64,000 nt of DNA from assembly GCA_025964775.1 (NCBI GenBank), contig JAOPYE010000008.1, forward strand, positions 1-64,000, written 5' to 3'. The stretch's first letter is position 1; each line of letters starts with the position of its first letter. The notes under the pieces are model-generated. The model saw nothing but the letters and a program-made list of their open reading frames with translations. It made no database searches and was not told the DNA's origin. This stretch comes from Marmoricola sp. Lineage in GTDB: Bacteria; Actinomycetota; Actinomycetes; Propionibacteriales; Nocardioidaceae. A program made the position numbers and the translations under genes. Below are positions 9,596-18,819 of this stretch, piece after piece.

Positions 9596-10909
9596 TCACT
9601 TGGTCAGCATGCGGCGGTAGCCGATGAGGCCCGCCGTGCCTGCAAGCAGCATCAGTGCAGCAGTGGCAGTCAGCACGTTGCGCGTCGTGTCACTGGCTCC
9701 ACGGAAGCCCGAGTCGACGACCGTCGGCGGCTTGGAGTTGCCGGTCGGGGTCGCGGTCGGGGTCGAGCTCGGCGGAGCAGCCACGGCGCGGTTCGGGCCA
9801 CAGGTGACGTGACCGATCGTGCCACCGATCAGGGCGGAACCGGTGAGGCTCGTCCCTGCACCCAGTACGCCGAGCTTCAGAGTGTTGACAGACACGCTGC
9901 GTCCGGCGTCGCCCGGGGTCACGTCGTTGACCGTGATCTTCAGGAGGTTGTCGCTGATCGCCTGGAGCGCAGGCTGCAGTGCGGTGACGAGCGGCGCGAT
10001 CAGTGCGTTCTGAAGCGGCTGCAGCAGCGCCTTGGTGACGGCGTCGAGGCTCGCGATCTGGCCGCCGAGAGCCGTGTCGAGCTCGATGGTGAGCTCGTCG
10101 ATCAGGTCCTGGGTCACCGCGTCGAGGTGGACCAGGACGTCGGTGCCGCCCGGCTTGGCCGGCAGGTTGACGTCCAGGTTGACCAGGGTCAGGGTCTGGG
10201 TCGCGCTGCCGGTACCGGTCGGGATCGTGATGCTGATCGGGATCGTGTGGCCACCCGATGCGTCGAGGATCTGCGAGTGACCCTGAGCAGCGGTCGGGTT
10301 GGCCGTGCAGGTCGCCTCGACAGCAGCCAGGCCGCCGCTGAGCGAGATCTTGCCCAGCGGGGTGCCGTTGATGGCGCCGACGAGCTGAGCGATGAGACCG
10401 TCGAGCGGGACCGTCAACTGAGAGATGACCGGGCCGAGGGCGTTGTTGAGCGCGGTGGTGATCGCGCCGTCGCCGCCGAGCAGGTTGGTCAGGTCGAGGT
10501 TCAGCGACCCGAGGTTCAGGGTCAGCGGCTTACCGTCGATGTTGCAGCTGCTGGTACCGACGTTGACAGCACCGGAGCTACCGGTTCCGGCGATGCCCGC
10601 ACAAGCGTAGGACGTGCCGTCGCTGTTGGCACCGGCCTTCTGAACCGCGACTGCCGCAGCGAGCGCGTTGTTGGCCGGAATGATCCCGACCAGCGGCGGG
10701 ATGGTGTTGCTGTTCACTTCGTGGGCAGTGGAGCCGTCGTTGGTGACGGTCTGCAACTGCGTTACTGCCGGGTTTCCGGCGATGGACAGCTGGAGACTCT
10801 GGGCACTTGCCTGCGACACAGGGGCCGCGGCAAAAACTGGGGCGACAGCGAGTGCGGAGACAGCGATAGCTCCCACTACGGCGCTGAGGCGCAAGGCACG
10901 TCGGTTCAA
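9596..10909 (-). CDS. Secreted, C-terminally anchored surface protein; putative sortase substrate
   Basis: A 437-residue exported protein with an N-terminal signal peptide ending near VFAAAPVSQA. The body is rich in Leu, Asn and Thr with hydrophobic repeats (LNLGSLNLDLTNLLGG and similar) and resembles actinobacterial 'choice-of-anchor' surface proteins. The C-terminus has a Pro/Thr/Ser spacer, then PTVVDSG, a hydrophobic segment (TATAALMLLAGTAGLIGY) and the basic tail RRMLTK: the layout of a cell-wall sorting signal, with PTVVDSG in place of LPXTG. The TTG start is chosen because GGAGGA lies 6 bases upstream. It is the first gene of an operon with the sortase. Biological function unknown. Confidence 0.75.
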   Translation of the reverse strand: MNRRALRLSAVVGAIAVSALAVAPVFAAAPVSQASAQSLQLSIAGNPAVTQLQTVTNDGSTAHEVNSNTIPPLVGIIPANNALAAAVAVQKAGANSDGTSYACAGIAGTGSSGAVNVGTSSCNIDGKPLTLNLGSLNLDLTNLLGGDGAITTALNNALGPVISQLTVPLDGLIAQLVGAINGTPLGKISLSGGLAAVEATCTANPTAAQGHSQILDASGGHTIPISITIPTGTGSATQTLTLVNLDVNLPAKPGGTDVLVHLDAVTQDLIDELTIELDTALGGQIASLDAVTKALLQPLQNALIAPLVTALQPALQAISDNLLKITVNDVTPGDAGRSVSVNTLKLGVLGAGTSLTGSALIGGTIGHVTCGPNRAVAAPPSSTPTATPTGNSKPPTVVDSGFRGASDTTRNVLTATAALMLLAGTAGLIGYRRMLTK

Positions 10910-11099
10910 GGTGGATCCTCCCGGCAGGGCACCGCACTTATCGCGACGCCTGGATTCAGTACGCAGCCTCTCGACAATGAGGTGCTGTCACACACGTCGC
11001 ATCCTACGAGTTTTGGCTCGCGTGTGGCAAAAGATGACCAAGGTTACAGAATTTATTGCGCATAAACCATCGCTAATACAGACATCCGTGCTGATTCGG
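10910..11099 (-). promoter_or_regulatory. Intergenic promoter region of the surface protein-sortase operon
   Basis: This gap lies upstream of the surface protein and downstream of Ku. Bases ~11030-11095 are clearly more AT-rich than the surroundings (for example AGAATTTATTGCGCATAA), which suits a promoter reading leftward. On the minus strand GTAAC followed by GTCAT forms an imperfect direct repeat (near 11036-11048), reminiscent of response-regulator sites in actinobacteria. I cannot place -10 and -35 boxes with confidence. Confidence 0.35.
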
Positions 11100-11984
11100 T
11101 CAACTGGCCTTCTTGGTGGTTTTCTTCGCCGCTTTTCTGGCCGCGGACGACGCCGACGCCTTCTTCGCGGACTTCTTGGCCGCCGGGGCAGCGGGCGCAG
11201 GAGTCTCGCCGCGCGCCGTCTTCGCCGCATCGACGCTGCGCTGAAGCGCCGCCAGCAGGTCGACGACCTCGCCGCTGCTCTTGCGGGCGGTCGGTGCTGC
11301 CTTGACCTCACCCCCGGAGATCTTCGCGGCGACGAGGGCCTCGACCGCCTCGCGGTAGTCGTCCTCGAACTCGCCCGGATCGAAGTCACCGGCCAGGGTC
11401 TCGACGAGCATGTTCGCCATCTTCACCTCCGCAGGCTTCGCGTCGTCGACGTCGATCGCCCCGAAGTCAGGAGAACGGATCTCGTCGGGCCACATCATCG
11501 TCTGCAGGACAATCACGTCGTCGCGCACGCGCAGCACCGCCAGCGACATCCGGTTGCGCAGTGACACGGTGACCAGGGCCATCCGGTCTGCTTGCTCGAG
11601 TGCTGCTCGCAGGAGTGCATACGGTTTGGCGCCCGTCTTCTCGGGTTCGAGGTAGTAGCTCTTCTCGAAGAGCATCGGGTCGATCTGGTCACTCGGGACG
11701 AACTTCTCGACACTGATCTCGCGACTGCTGGCCGCAGGCAGCTCGGCCATGTCGGAGTCGTCGAGGATCACCATCTCGCCGTCCTCGGTCTCGTACCCCT
11801 TGGCGATGTCGGCGAACGCGACCTCCTCGCCGTCGAGGGAGCAGATCCGCTGGTACTTGATCCGGCCGCCATCACGGGCATGGACCTGACGGAACGAGAT
11901 GTCCTTGTTCTCGGTTGCCGAGTACAGCTTGACCGGGACGCTCACCAGGCCGAACGAGACGGCACCCTTCCAAATCGCGCGCAT
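11100..11984 (-). CDS. ku: Ku protein, bacterial NHEJ
   Basis: A homodimeric ring that binds DNA double-strand ends and recruits LigD for non-homologous end joining. The protein opens with MRAIWKGAVSFGLVSVPVKLYSATE, the hallmark N-terminus of bacterial Ku; this ATG at 11984 is preferred over an upstream in-frame start at 12020. The core Ku beta-barrel spans ~1-230. The C-terminus is a Lys/Ala-rich tail (KKSAKKASASSAARKAAKK) of the kind that aids DNA binding in actinobacterial Ku proteins. The ligase and polymerase parts of LigD are encoded about 6 kb away on the other strand, beyond an exporter operon. Confidence 0.95.
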   Translation of the reverse strand: MRAIWKGAVSFGLVSVPVKLYSATENKDISFRQVHARDGGRIKYQRICSLDGEEVAFADIAKGYETEDGEMVILDDSDMAELPAASSREISVEKFVPSDQIDPMLFEKSYYLEPEKTGAKPYALLRAALEQADRMALVTVSLRNRMSLAVLRVRDDVIVLQTMMWPDEIRSPDFGAIDVDDAKPAEVKMANMLVETLAGDFDPGEFEDDYREAVEALVAAKISGGEVKAAPTARKSSGEVVDLLAALQRSVDAAKTARGETPAPAAPAAKKSAKKASASSAARKAAKKTTKKAS

Positions 11985-12082
11985 GGGAACAGGATGACTC
12001 GCCAGCGGCCCGGATGCCACCTCACAGGTTCCTCACAAGGTCCGCGAGGCGATCACTCAGGCCCGGCCGCCACGCTGCTGGC

Positions 12083-13276
12083 ATGCCCTCTCTTCCCGCT
12101 CTGGTCCACCGGATCGACCGTCGGTGGTGGCTGGTTGCCGTTGTCGTCGTCCTGGTGGGTGGTGGCGCCTGGTGGCGCTTTGCCCCCAGCTCCGGTTCGA
12201 CGACCACCTCCATCAACGCCACCGTCGCCCGCGGCACCTACAAGACGACGGTGGACGCCACCGGGACGATCACCCCGAAGCGCGACGCCTCCCTCTCCTT
12301 CACCTCCTCCGGCACGGTGACCCGGGTCGCGGTCAAGGCGGGTGACCGCGTGACCAAGGGAGACGTCCTGGCGACGATCGATGCGACCGCACTGCGCGCC
12401 CAGCGCGATGCTGCGGCGGCGCAGCTCACCGCAGCGCAGACCCAGCTCTCGCAGGACTCGGGCGGCACCTCGACCCAGCTCAGTGCCGATGAGGCCTCGG
12501 TCGCTGCTGCGCAGTCACAGCTGACCCAGGCCGACCAGGCGCTGGCCAACGCCACCCTGAAGGCTCCGTTCTCGGGCACGGTCAGCGCGGTCAGCTACTC
12601 GGTCGGCGACACCACCGGCTCCTCGGGCGGCAACACCCCGGCCGCGAGCTCGTCCTCGTCCTCGTCGGCCACCGGGATCACGGTGATCTCGCCACGGCAG
12701 CTGCTCGTGAGCGCGAACGTCTCGGCCACCGACGTCAGCACCGTCAAGGTCGGGATGCAGGCCGAGATCACGCCGACGGGCGGCGCCGGCGTCGTCTACG
12801 GGACGGTGTCCTCGGTCGGATCGATCGCGAGCGCGTCGGACAGCGGGGCGGCCCAGTTCCCGGTGACGATCGCCGTGACCGGGACACCGAGCGGGCTGTA
12901 CCCGGGCTCGAGCGCCGCGGTCGCGATCACCGTCAAGCAGGCCACGAACGTCCTCACGGTTCCGACCCAGGCGCTGCACACGACCAGCACCGGGTCGACG
13001 TACGTGTACACGATGAAGGGCACCAAGGCCACGAAGACGACGATCACGATCGGCGCCTCCTACGGCCCCCAGACCGAGGTGCTCTCCGGGCTCAAGGTCG
13101 GCGACGTGGTCCAGATCCTCAGCTTCGCCCGGCCGACGGGCACAGGTACGAACGGCAACAACGGCGGTCTGTTCCAGCGCGGGACCGGCGGCGGGGGGGC
13201 GGGCAACTTCCCGAACCTCTCGGGCGGCACCATCCCCGGCGGCGGCCAGGCGCCCGTGATCGTGGGTGGCCAGTGA
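12083..13276 (+). CDS. Periplasmic-adaptor-like (HlyD/MacA) subunit of an ABC exporter
   Basis: A 397-residue membrane-anchored adaptor. One transmembrane segment ([17 protein letters not shown], ~16-32) is followed by a split biotinyl-lipoyl-like domain ([24 protein letters not shown]), a short coiled-coil hairpin rich in Ala and Gln, the second lipoyl half ([12 protein letters not shown]), beta-barrel and membrane-proximal domains, and a Gly-rich tail. Such proteins pair with MacB-type ABC transporters in Gram-positives, as in YknX. The ATG at 12083 gives a normal short cytosolic N-terminus; upstream sequence is intergenic with the divergent ku gene. First gene of a five-gene overlapping operon. 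Confidence 0.85.
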   Translation: MPSLPALVHRIDRRWWLVAVVVVLVGGGAWWRFAPSSGSTTTSINATVARGTYKTTVDATGTITPKRDASLSFTSSGTVTRVAVKAGDRVTKGDVLATIDATALRAQRDAAAAQLTAAQTQLSQDSGGTSTQLSADEASVAAAQSQLTQADQALANATLKAPFSGTVSAVSYSVGDTTGSSGGNTPAASSSSSSSATGITVISPRQLLVSANVSATDVSTVKVGMQAEITPTGGAGVVYGTVSSVGSIASASDSGAAQFPVTIAVTGTPSGLYPGSSAAVAITVKQATNVLTVPTQALHTTSTGSTYVYTMKGTKATKTTITIGASYGPQTEVLSGLKVGDVVQILSFARPTGTGTNGNNGGLFQRGTGGGGAGNFPNLSGGTIPGGGQAPVIVGGQ

Positions 13277-13998
13277 GCACGGTCCTGAGCGCGACGACCG
13301 TCCGGACGATCATCGACCTGACCGCCGTACGGAAGACGTATGCGACCGGCGCGATCGCGGTCGAGGCGCTTCGCGGGATCGACGTACGGATCGCGGAGGG
13401 TGAGTACGTCGCGATCATCGGGCCGTCCGGCTCCGGCAAGTCCACCCTGATGCACATCCTCGGGTGCCTCGACGTGCCGACCGAGGGTCGCTACGAGCTC
13501 GCCGGCCGCGACGTCAGCGACCTGGCCGAGGCCGAGCTCGCGCACATCCGCAACCGGGAGATCGGCTTCGTATTCCAGCAGTTCAACCTGCTCCCCGACC
13601 TCACTGCGCTGCGCAACGTCGCCCTGCCGTTGGTCTACGCCGGCGTGGGCGCAGCTGAACGCGAGCAACGCGCGCTGCGCGCCCTGGACCGCGTGGGTCT
13701 GTCCGACCGGGCCCAGCACCGTCCGGGCGAGCTGTCCGGTGGACAGCAGCAGCGCGTCGCCGTGGCGCGGGCCCTGGTCACCGAGCCGTCGATGATCCTG
13801 GCCGACGAACCGACCGGGAACCTGGACTCGGTCGCCTCGGCCGATGTGCTGGCGCTGTTCCGCGAGCTCCACGACGCAGGCCGGACGATCGTGCTGATCA
13901 CCCACGAGAACGACATCGCTGCCCAGGCCGACCGGGTCATCACGATCCTCGATGGCGAGATCAAGTCCGGCACCAGCAGGTCCGGTGAGGTCACATGA
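13273..13998 (+). CDS. ABC transporter ATP-binding protein, MacB/LolD type
   Basis: A 241-residue nucleotide-binding subunit with Walker [11 protein letters not shown]-loop [14 protein letters not shown], signature [15 protein letters not shown] and Walker [14 protein letters not shown]. The DEPTGNLDS form is typical of the MacB/FtsE/LolD group. Its GTG start overlaps the adaptor's stop and its own stop overlaps the permease start, so these three are translated as a coupled unit. It powers the exporter made with the permease at 13995. Confidence 0.93.
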   Translation: MSTVLSATTVRTIIDLTAVRKTYATGAIAVEALRGIDVRIAEGEYVAIIGPSGSGKSTLMHILGCLDVPTEGRYELAGRDVSDLAEAELAHIRNREIGFVFQQFNLLPDLTALRNVALPLVYAGVGAAEREQRALRALDRVGLSDRAQHRPGELSGGQQQRVAVARALVTEPSMILADEPTGNLDSVASADVLALFRELHDAGRTIVLITHENDIAAQADRVITILDGEIKSGTSRSGEVT

Positions 13999-15221
13999 AC
14001 TGGCTCGAGACCTTGCGCACGGCGGCCGACGCGGTCCGCAGCCATCGCCTCCGCTCCCTGCTGACCATGCTCGGGATCGTCATCGGGATCTCGTCGGTGG
14101 TCCTCACCGTCGGCCTCGGCCTCGGCGCCCAGGACAAGGTCCGCAGCCAGATCGACGCGCTCGGCTCGAACCTGCTGATCGTCTCGCCCGGCAGCAGCAC
14201 GGGGTCGAGCGGCGTTCGCGGTGGTTTTGGCTCGGCGTCCTCGCTGACCTTGGCGGACGCCGACGCGATCGCGGACTCCACCGTTGCGCCCGACGTGGCC
14301 CAGGTTGCGCCGACGACCTCGGCGTCCTCGGCGCTCGCTGCCGGCACCACGAACTGGACGAGCCGGATCGTGGGCACGACGACGACGTGGCCCCAGGTCA
14401 GGGCGCGCACCTTGACCTCGGGGCGCTTCTTCACTGCGGCCGAGCTGGCGTCCGGTGCGAACGTGGTGGTGCTGGGCCCCGATACGGCCAACGAGCTGTT
14501 CAGCCGCGGGAACCCGGTCGGCCAGACGATCACCGCCGACGGCACGACGCTGACGGTGATCGGCGTGCTGGCCGAGTCCGGCGCCACCTCGACGACCTCG
14601 AGCGAGGATGACCTTGCCGTCGTACCGATCACCACCGCGCAGCGGCTCAGCGGTGCGACCAGCACTGCCTTGGCCAGCCTGTACGTCGAGGCCAGGTCGG
14701 CCGGCTCGCTCAGCGCGGCGTACCAGGAGGTCAACGCAGCGCTTCTCACCTCCCACGACTCCACCTCCAGCTCGCCGGACTTCAGCATCGCCACCCAGGA
14801 CGCGCTGCTGTCGACGGCGAACTCGACGAACAAGACCATGACGATCCTGCTCGCCGGGATCGCCGCGATCTCGCTGCTGGTCGGCGGCATCGGCGTCATG
14901 AACATCATGCTGGTCTCGGTCACCGAGCGCGTTCGCGAGATCGGCCTGCGCAAGGCACTGGGAGCGACGCCGTCCGCGATCCGCCGGCAGTTCCTCATCG
15001 AGGCCTCGCTGCTCGGCGTCTCCGGCGGGGTGATCGGCGCGGTGATCGGTGTCGTCGGGGCCGTGATCCTGCCATCGGTGATCAACCAGCCGGTGAGCAT
15101 CTCGGCCCCTGCCATCCTCGCGGCGCTGGGCGTCGCGCTCGGCCTCGGCGTCGGGTTCGGCGTCTATCCCGCCAGCAGGGCCGCCCGCCTGACCCCCATC
15201 GACGCACTGAGGAGCGAATGA
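13995..15221 (+). CDS. ABC transporter permease, MacB type
   Basis: A 408-residue permease with the MacB architecture: one N-terminal transmembrane helix ([20 protein letters not shown]), a large extracellular MacB_PCD-like domain (~residues 50-265), then three C-terminal helices of an FtsX-like domain containing [28 protein letters not shown], the usual cytosolic coupling stretch. With the ATPase and adaptors it should form a mechanotransducing exporter of peptides, lipids or antibiotics; the cargo cannot be read from sequence. Confidence 0.92.
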   Translation: MNWLETLRTAADAVRSHRLRSLLTMLGIVIGISSVVLTVGLGLGAQDKVRSQIDALGSNLLIVSPGSSTGSSGVRGGFGSASSLTLADADAIADSTVAPDVAQVAPTTSASSALAAGTTNWTSRIVGTTTTWPQVRARTLTSGRFFTAAELASGANVVVLGPDTANELFSRGNPVGQTITADGTTLTVIGVLAESGATSTTSSEDDLAVVPITTAQRLSGATSTALASLYVEARSAGSLSAAYQEVNAALLTSHDSTSSSPDFSIATQDALLSTANSTNKTMTILLAGIAAISLLVGGIGVMNIMLVSVTERVREIGLRKALGATPSAIRRQFLIEASLLGVSGGVIGAVIGVVGAVILPSVINQPVSISAPAILAALGVALGLGVGFGVYPASRAARLTPIDALRSE

Positions 15222-15256
15222 CCATGACCACGGCGCGCCCAACTACAAGGAGAACC

Positions 15257-16180
15257 ATGACCACGTCCCTGCACAGCCGCATCGTCCTGGCCCGCCGCGT
15301 CGCAGCGGCCTGTGGCACCGGGGTACTGCTGTTCGGCGCAGCCGCGTGCGGCAGCAGCACCCCGCAGCCCGCAGCATCCGGGACCGCCGGCTCCGGTGGC
15401 GGCGTCAGCCAGCAGGGCGGAGGAGCCGGCCAGTTCCCGGGTGCCAGCGGCCTGGTTGCCGCGGTCAATGGAACGACCGCCCAGGTCCAGAGCCCGCAGA
15501 GCGGCCAGGTCGCCGTGTCCTGGACGTCGGGCACCACCTTCACCAAGCAGGTGAGCGTGAAGCTCGCCGACGTGAAGGTGGGCGACTGCGTCGTCGCCAT
15601 GCCGGTCCCCAGCGCGTCGGGCTCCTCGACGACTCCGACTGCGCCGGCCTCCGCGATCACCGCAGCCTCGGTTCGGATCACCACTCCGCTCGGCGGGTCC
15701 TGTACCCCGACGACCCGCGCAGGCGGCGGCGGCGGCTTCGGTGGTACTCCGCCGGGCGGCGGCGGCAACGGGCCGCAGTTCAACGGGACCCCGCCGAGCG
15801 GCGCCGGCCGTGGCCAGTTCAGGTTCGGAGGCCTGGGCGCCTTCGGCAAGGTCACCGCGGTCAGGGCCAACGGGTTCACCGTGAGCCAGACGCGCCCGGC
15901 AGCCGCCTCCGCTGCTGCCACGACCACGTCGGTCGAGGTGACGACCACGGCAACCACCGCGTTCACGACGACGGCGAAGGGGTCGGCGAGTGACGTCAAG
16001 GTCGGCGTGTGCGTCCGGGCCCAGGGCAAGACCGACTCGACCGGAGCGATCGCCGCGACCAGCATGGCCCTCACGCCACCGGTCGGCGGCCAGTGCGGCT
16101 CGACGTTCATCAGGTCGGGTGGCAACGGCGCCGGGGCCGGTGGCGCGAGCCTCGACAGCAACGGCGGCCAGTCGTCGTGA
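15257..16180 (+). CDS. Secreted lipoprotein-like protein with Gly/Thr-rich low-complexity, DUF5666-like
   Basis: An exported protein of 307 residues with a signal segment ending LLFGAAACGSS; the Cys would be lipidated, though the lipobox has Ala instead of Leu at -3. It contains two related beta-rich modules, one near residues 50-130 (VNGTTAQVQSPQSGQVAVSW, VKVGDCVVAMP) and one near 195-275 (VTAVRANGFTVSQT, VKVGVCVRAQGK), joined by a Gly-rich stretch. The repeated VKVG-C-V pattern resembles DUF5666. The ATG at 15257 is preferred for its AAGGAG; an in-frame ATG at 15218 overlaps the permease stop. It sits inside the exporter operon, so it is probably an accessory at the outer face. Function unknown. 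Confidence 0.7.
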   Translation: MTTSLHSRIVLARRVAAACGTGVLLFGAAACGSSTPQPAASGTAGSGGGVSQQGGGAGQFPGASGLVAAVNGTTAQVQSPQSGQVAVSWTSGTTFTKQVSVKLADVKVGDCVVAMPVPSASGSSTTPTAPASAITAASVRITTPLGGSCTPTTRAGGGGGFGGTPPGGGGNGPQFNGTPPSGAGRGQFRFGGLGAFGKVTAVRANGFTVSQTRPAAASAAATTTSVEVTTTATTAFTTTAKGSASDVKVGVCVRAQGKTDSTGAIAATSMALTPPVGGQCGSTFIRSGGNGAGAGGASLDSNGGQSS

Positions 16181-17841
16181 ATCCGCTGCGAGGTCGACAC
16201 GTGCGCTGGCCGTTGATCGGTCTGGTCGCGGTCGTCGTGATCGGGGCTGGCACGGCGTACGGCGTGGCAGGTGGCAATCCGGCAGCGCGTTACCGGACCG
16301 TGGCCGCGACCAGGACCGACGTCCAACAGACCCTGTCGACCAGTGGCGTCGTCGACGCCGCTGACCGGGCCGACCTCGCGTTCGCGACGAGCGGCACCGT
16401 CGCGGCACTGAAGGTCGCGCTCGGGCAGCAGGTGAAGACCGGCCAGGTGATCGCGACCCTCGACACCGGTGATCTCGACGCGGCGCTGACGCAGGCGCAG
16501 GCGAGTGTGGCCAAGGCGATCGCGCAGCTGGCTTCGGACCGCGCCGCCCAGTCTGCGGCGGTCTCCAACGCGGTCTCCAGCAAGCCGTCGTCGGGCTCCT
16601 CGGGCACGGGCTCGTCGGGCACGGGCGCGTCAGGGGCGGGGAGCAGCGGAACGTCGGCGGCCACCCTCGCCGCCCTGAAGGGACTGCAGGACAAGGTGAT
16701 CGCTGCGCAGACGGCGGCCTCGGCGGCCATCGCGGCGGCGAAGTCCGCCCTGGCCGCGCAGACGTCGGCCTGCGCCAGCGCGTTCACGCCGACGCCGACC
16801 GCGTCGCCGACCGATGCCCCGACCACCGGCCCGGACCCCGCTGATGCTGCGTGCACCACGGCACTGGCCGCAGTCCAGGACGCGCAGGACGCCGTGAGCA
16901 AGGCGCAGGACGACCTCGCGCACGCGCTCGACGCCCTGGCAGGAGCGCTGGCCACGGCGCTCGGGGGAAGCAGCGGGCACGGCAGTACGCCGGCCTCGAG
17001 TGCCCGGTCCGTAGCCGCACCGTCGAACAACGGCTCGACCTCGAACAATGGCTCGACCTCGAGCCCGGCCAGCAGCGGTGGCACCGTCACTGCCGCGCGG
17101 CTCGCGTCCGACCAGGCTCAGATCTACCAGACCCAGGCCGACCTGATCACCGCCCAGCAGAATCGCGCCCAGGCCGTCGTCCGCTCGACCCGCCCGGGCC
17201 GCGTGGTCGCCGTCGATGCCGCAGTCGGTGACGCGGTCACCGCCGGGCACACGGTTGCCACCGTGGTCGGTGGCAACGCCGTCACCATCGTGGGAACCGT
17301 GCCGGAGACGCAGATCGGCAGTGTGAAGCTCGGACAGGTCGTGCAGGTCACCGTCCCGGGTATCACGAAGACGACCACCGGCCAGGTCACGCAGATCAGC
17401 CTCGTCGCGGACACGTCGACGGGCACCACGTCGTACCCGGTGACCGTGACGGTCGAGGATCCGACGATCTCGTTGCCGACTGGCTCGAACGCGCTGATGG
17501 AGATCGTGATCGCGACGGCGCACAACGTGGTCACCGTTCCGACGTCGGCCGTCGTGCGCAGCGGAACCACCGGGACCGTCCAGACCTGGGACGGCAAGAC
17601 GCTGGCGGCCAAACGCGTGACGCTGGGAGCGGTCGGCGCCCGCCGGGTGGTGATCGCGAGCGGTCTGGCCGCCGGGACGGAGGTCGTGCTGGCTGCCATC
17701 GACCAGCCGATCAAGGGCGCGAGCTCGACGCTCAACAACCGCGGCAACGGGGGGACGTTCTCGTTCCGCAGGCCTGCCGGCGGCACGGGCGGTGCCGGAG
17801 GGTTCGGCGGACCGACCTCGTTCTCCAAGTCGGGGGGCTGA
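16177..17841 (+). CDS. Second HlyD/MacA-like adaptor with long low-complexity hairpin
   Basis: A 554-residue adaptor with one N-terminal membrane helix (WPLIGLVAVVVIGAGTAYGV), a first lipoyl half (SGTVAALKVALGQQVKTGQVIATLD) and a very long Ala/Ser/Thr-rich helical insertion (~105-320). The insertion contains SSGTG and SNNGST repeats and a proline-rich PTPTASPTDAPTTGPDP stretch. The second lipoyl half follows (RSTRPGRVVAVDAAVGDAVTAGHTVATV), then beta-barrel domains. It is about 150 residues longer than the first adaptor because of this insertion. The GTG at 16177 overlaps the lipoprotein stop. Two distinct adaptors in one operon with a single ABC pair is unusual. Confidence 0.8.
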   Translation: MNPLRGRHVRWPLIGLVAVVVIGAGTAYGVAGGNPAARYRTVAATRTDVQQTLSTSGVVDAADRADLAFATSGTVAALKVALGQQVKTGQVIATLDTGDLDAALTQAQASVAKAIAQLASDRAAQSAAVSNAVSSKPSSGSSGTGSSGTGASGAGSSGTSAATLAALKGLQDKVIAAQTAASAAIAAAKSALAAQTSACASAFTPTPTASPTDAPTTGPDPADAACTTALAAVQDAQDAVSKAQDDLAHALDALAGALATALGGSSGHGSTPASSARSVAAPSNNGSTSNNGSTSSPASSGGTVTAARLASDQAQIYQTQADLITAQQNRAQAVVRSTRPGRVVAVDAAVGDAVTAGHTVATVVGGNAVTIVGTVPETQIGSVKLGQVVQVTVPGITKTTTGQVTQISLVADTSTGTTSYPVTVTVEDPTISLPTGSNALMEIVIATAHNVVTVPTSAVVRSGTTGTVQTWDGKTLAAKRVTLGAVGARRVVIASGLAAGTEVVLAAIDQPIKGASSTLNNRGNGGTFSFRRPAGGTGGAGGFGGPTSFSKSGG

Positions 17842-17892
17842 GGACGCCCAGACGCGCCCCGGGCGCGAGCAGACGGCTGGCAGGATGGCGCC

Positions 17893-18819
17893 ATGAAGCC
17901 GATGCTCGCGACCCGGGGCGACCACGTCCCGACCGGATCCGGGTGGGTTCACGAAGTGAAGTGGGACGGCATCCGGGCGCTGGTGGACGTGACCGGTGGC
18001 CAGATCCGGATCACCTCGCGCAACGAGAACGACATCACCGCGGCGTACCCGGAGCTGCGCCGTCTGGCCGGCCTCGGCCACGACTTCATCCTTGACGGCG
18101 AGATCGTCGCGCTGGGTTCCGGGGTGCCGTCGTTCGGGGCACTCGCCGACCGGATGCACGTGCGGGACGCCACCAAGGCAGCCAGGCTCGCGCAGACCAA
18201 CCCGGTCACCCTGGTCGTCTTCGACCTGCTTCGCCTCGACGGCCACGACGTGATGGCCCGGCCGCTGGTCGAGCGACGCGAGGCGTTGCTCGGGCTCGGC
18301 CTCGACGACGTCTCGTGGCAGGTACCCCCGACCTACGACGACGGCCAGATGATCCTGGAGGCCGCCGAGGCCCAAGGACTCGAGGGGATCGTCAGCAAGA
18401 AGGTGTCGTCTCCGTACTACCCGGACCGGCGCAGCAAGGACTGGCTCAAGTTCCCGATCCGGCCGACCGGCTCGTACGTCGTCGGCGGCTTCCGGCACGA
18501 GACCGGCAGCGGCGCCCGGCTCGGCGCGGTCCTCGTCGGCGAGCCAGGACCCGATGGTCTGACGTTCCGCGGTCGGGTCGGGTCAGGCATCGCGGGCAAG
18601 GCCGGCCAGCGCCTGGGCGAGCTGCTGCGTCCGCTGGTCCGGGGGACGTCGCCGTTCGCTGACGGGCTGCCACGAGCCGACACCGAGGGCACCGTCTGGG
18701 TCGATCCGGTGCTGATCGTCGACGTGCAGTACCTGACAGTGACCGGCGACGGGCGGCTCCGGCAGCCGGCGTACCGCGGGGTGCGGACCGATCTGAGCAG
18801 CAAGGACCTGGGGAGCTGA
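17893..18819 (+). CDS. ligD: ATP-dependent DNA ligase domain protein (LigD ligase module)
   Basis: A stand-alone ligase of 308 residues that seals nicks during NHEJ. Motif I is EVKWDGIR with the AMP-accepting Lys23. The adenylation domain contains FILDGEIVAL (motif III) and EGIVSKK (motif IV); the OB-fold follows from ~200 with GRVGSGIAGK. It is shorter than full LigD (~750+ residues) because polymerase and phosphoesterase modules are absent. The stop overlaps the start of the polymerase-domain gene, so in effect LigD is split into two coupled cistrons, ligase first. Ku is encoded on the opposite strand ~6 kb upstream. Confidence 0.92.
   Translation: MKPMLATRGDHVPTGSGWVHEVKWDGIRALVDVTGGQIRITSRNENDITAAYPELRRLAGLGHDFILDGEIVALGSGVPSFGALADRMHVRDATKAARLAQTNPVTLVVFDLLRLDGHDVMARPLVERREALLGLGLDDVSWQVPPTYDDGQMILEAAEAQGLEGIVSKKVSSPYYPDRRSKDWLKFPIRPTGSYVVGGFRHETGSGARLGAVLVGEPGPDGLTFRGRVGSGIAGKAGQRLGELLRPLVRGTSPFADGLPRADTEGTVWVDPVLIVDVQYLTVTGDGRLRQPAYRGVRTDLSSKDLGS

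Noticed and set aside
11030-11095. AT-rich patch as a replication origin or island boundary
   Set aside because: It is only ~60 bases, lacks DnaA-box clusters or repeats, and is flanked by ordinary genes; it fits a promoter better.
16560-17070. Short direct repeats in the second adaptor as a CRISPR or tandem array
   Set aside because: The repeats are in frame, encode SSGTG and SNNGST peptide repeats, and have no spacers.
16630-18498. A 622-codon minus-strand frame across the second adaptor and the ligase gene
   Set aside because: Low-complexity Arg/Gly-rich translation with no start signal, opposite two well-supported genes; a GC-bias shadow.
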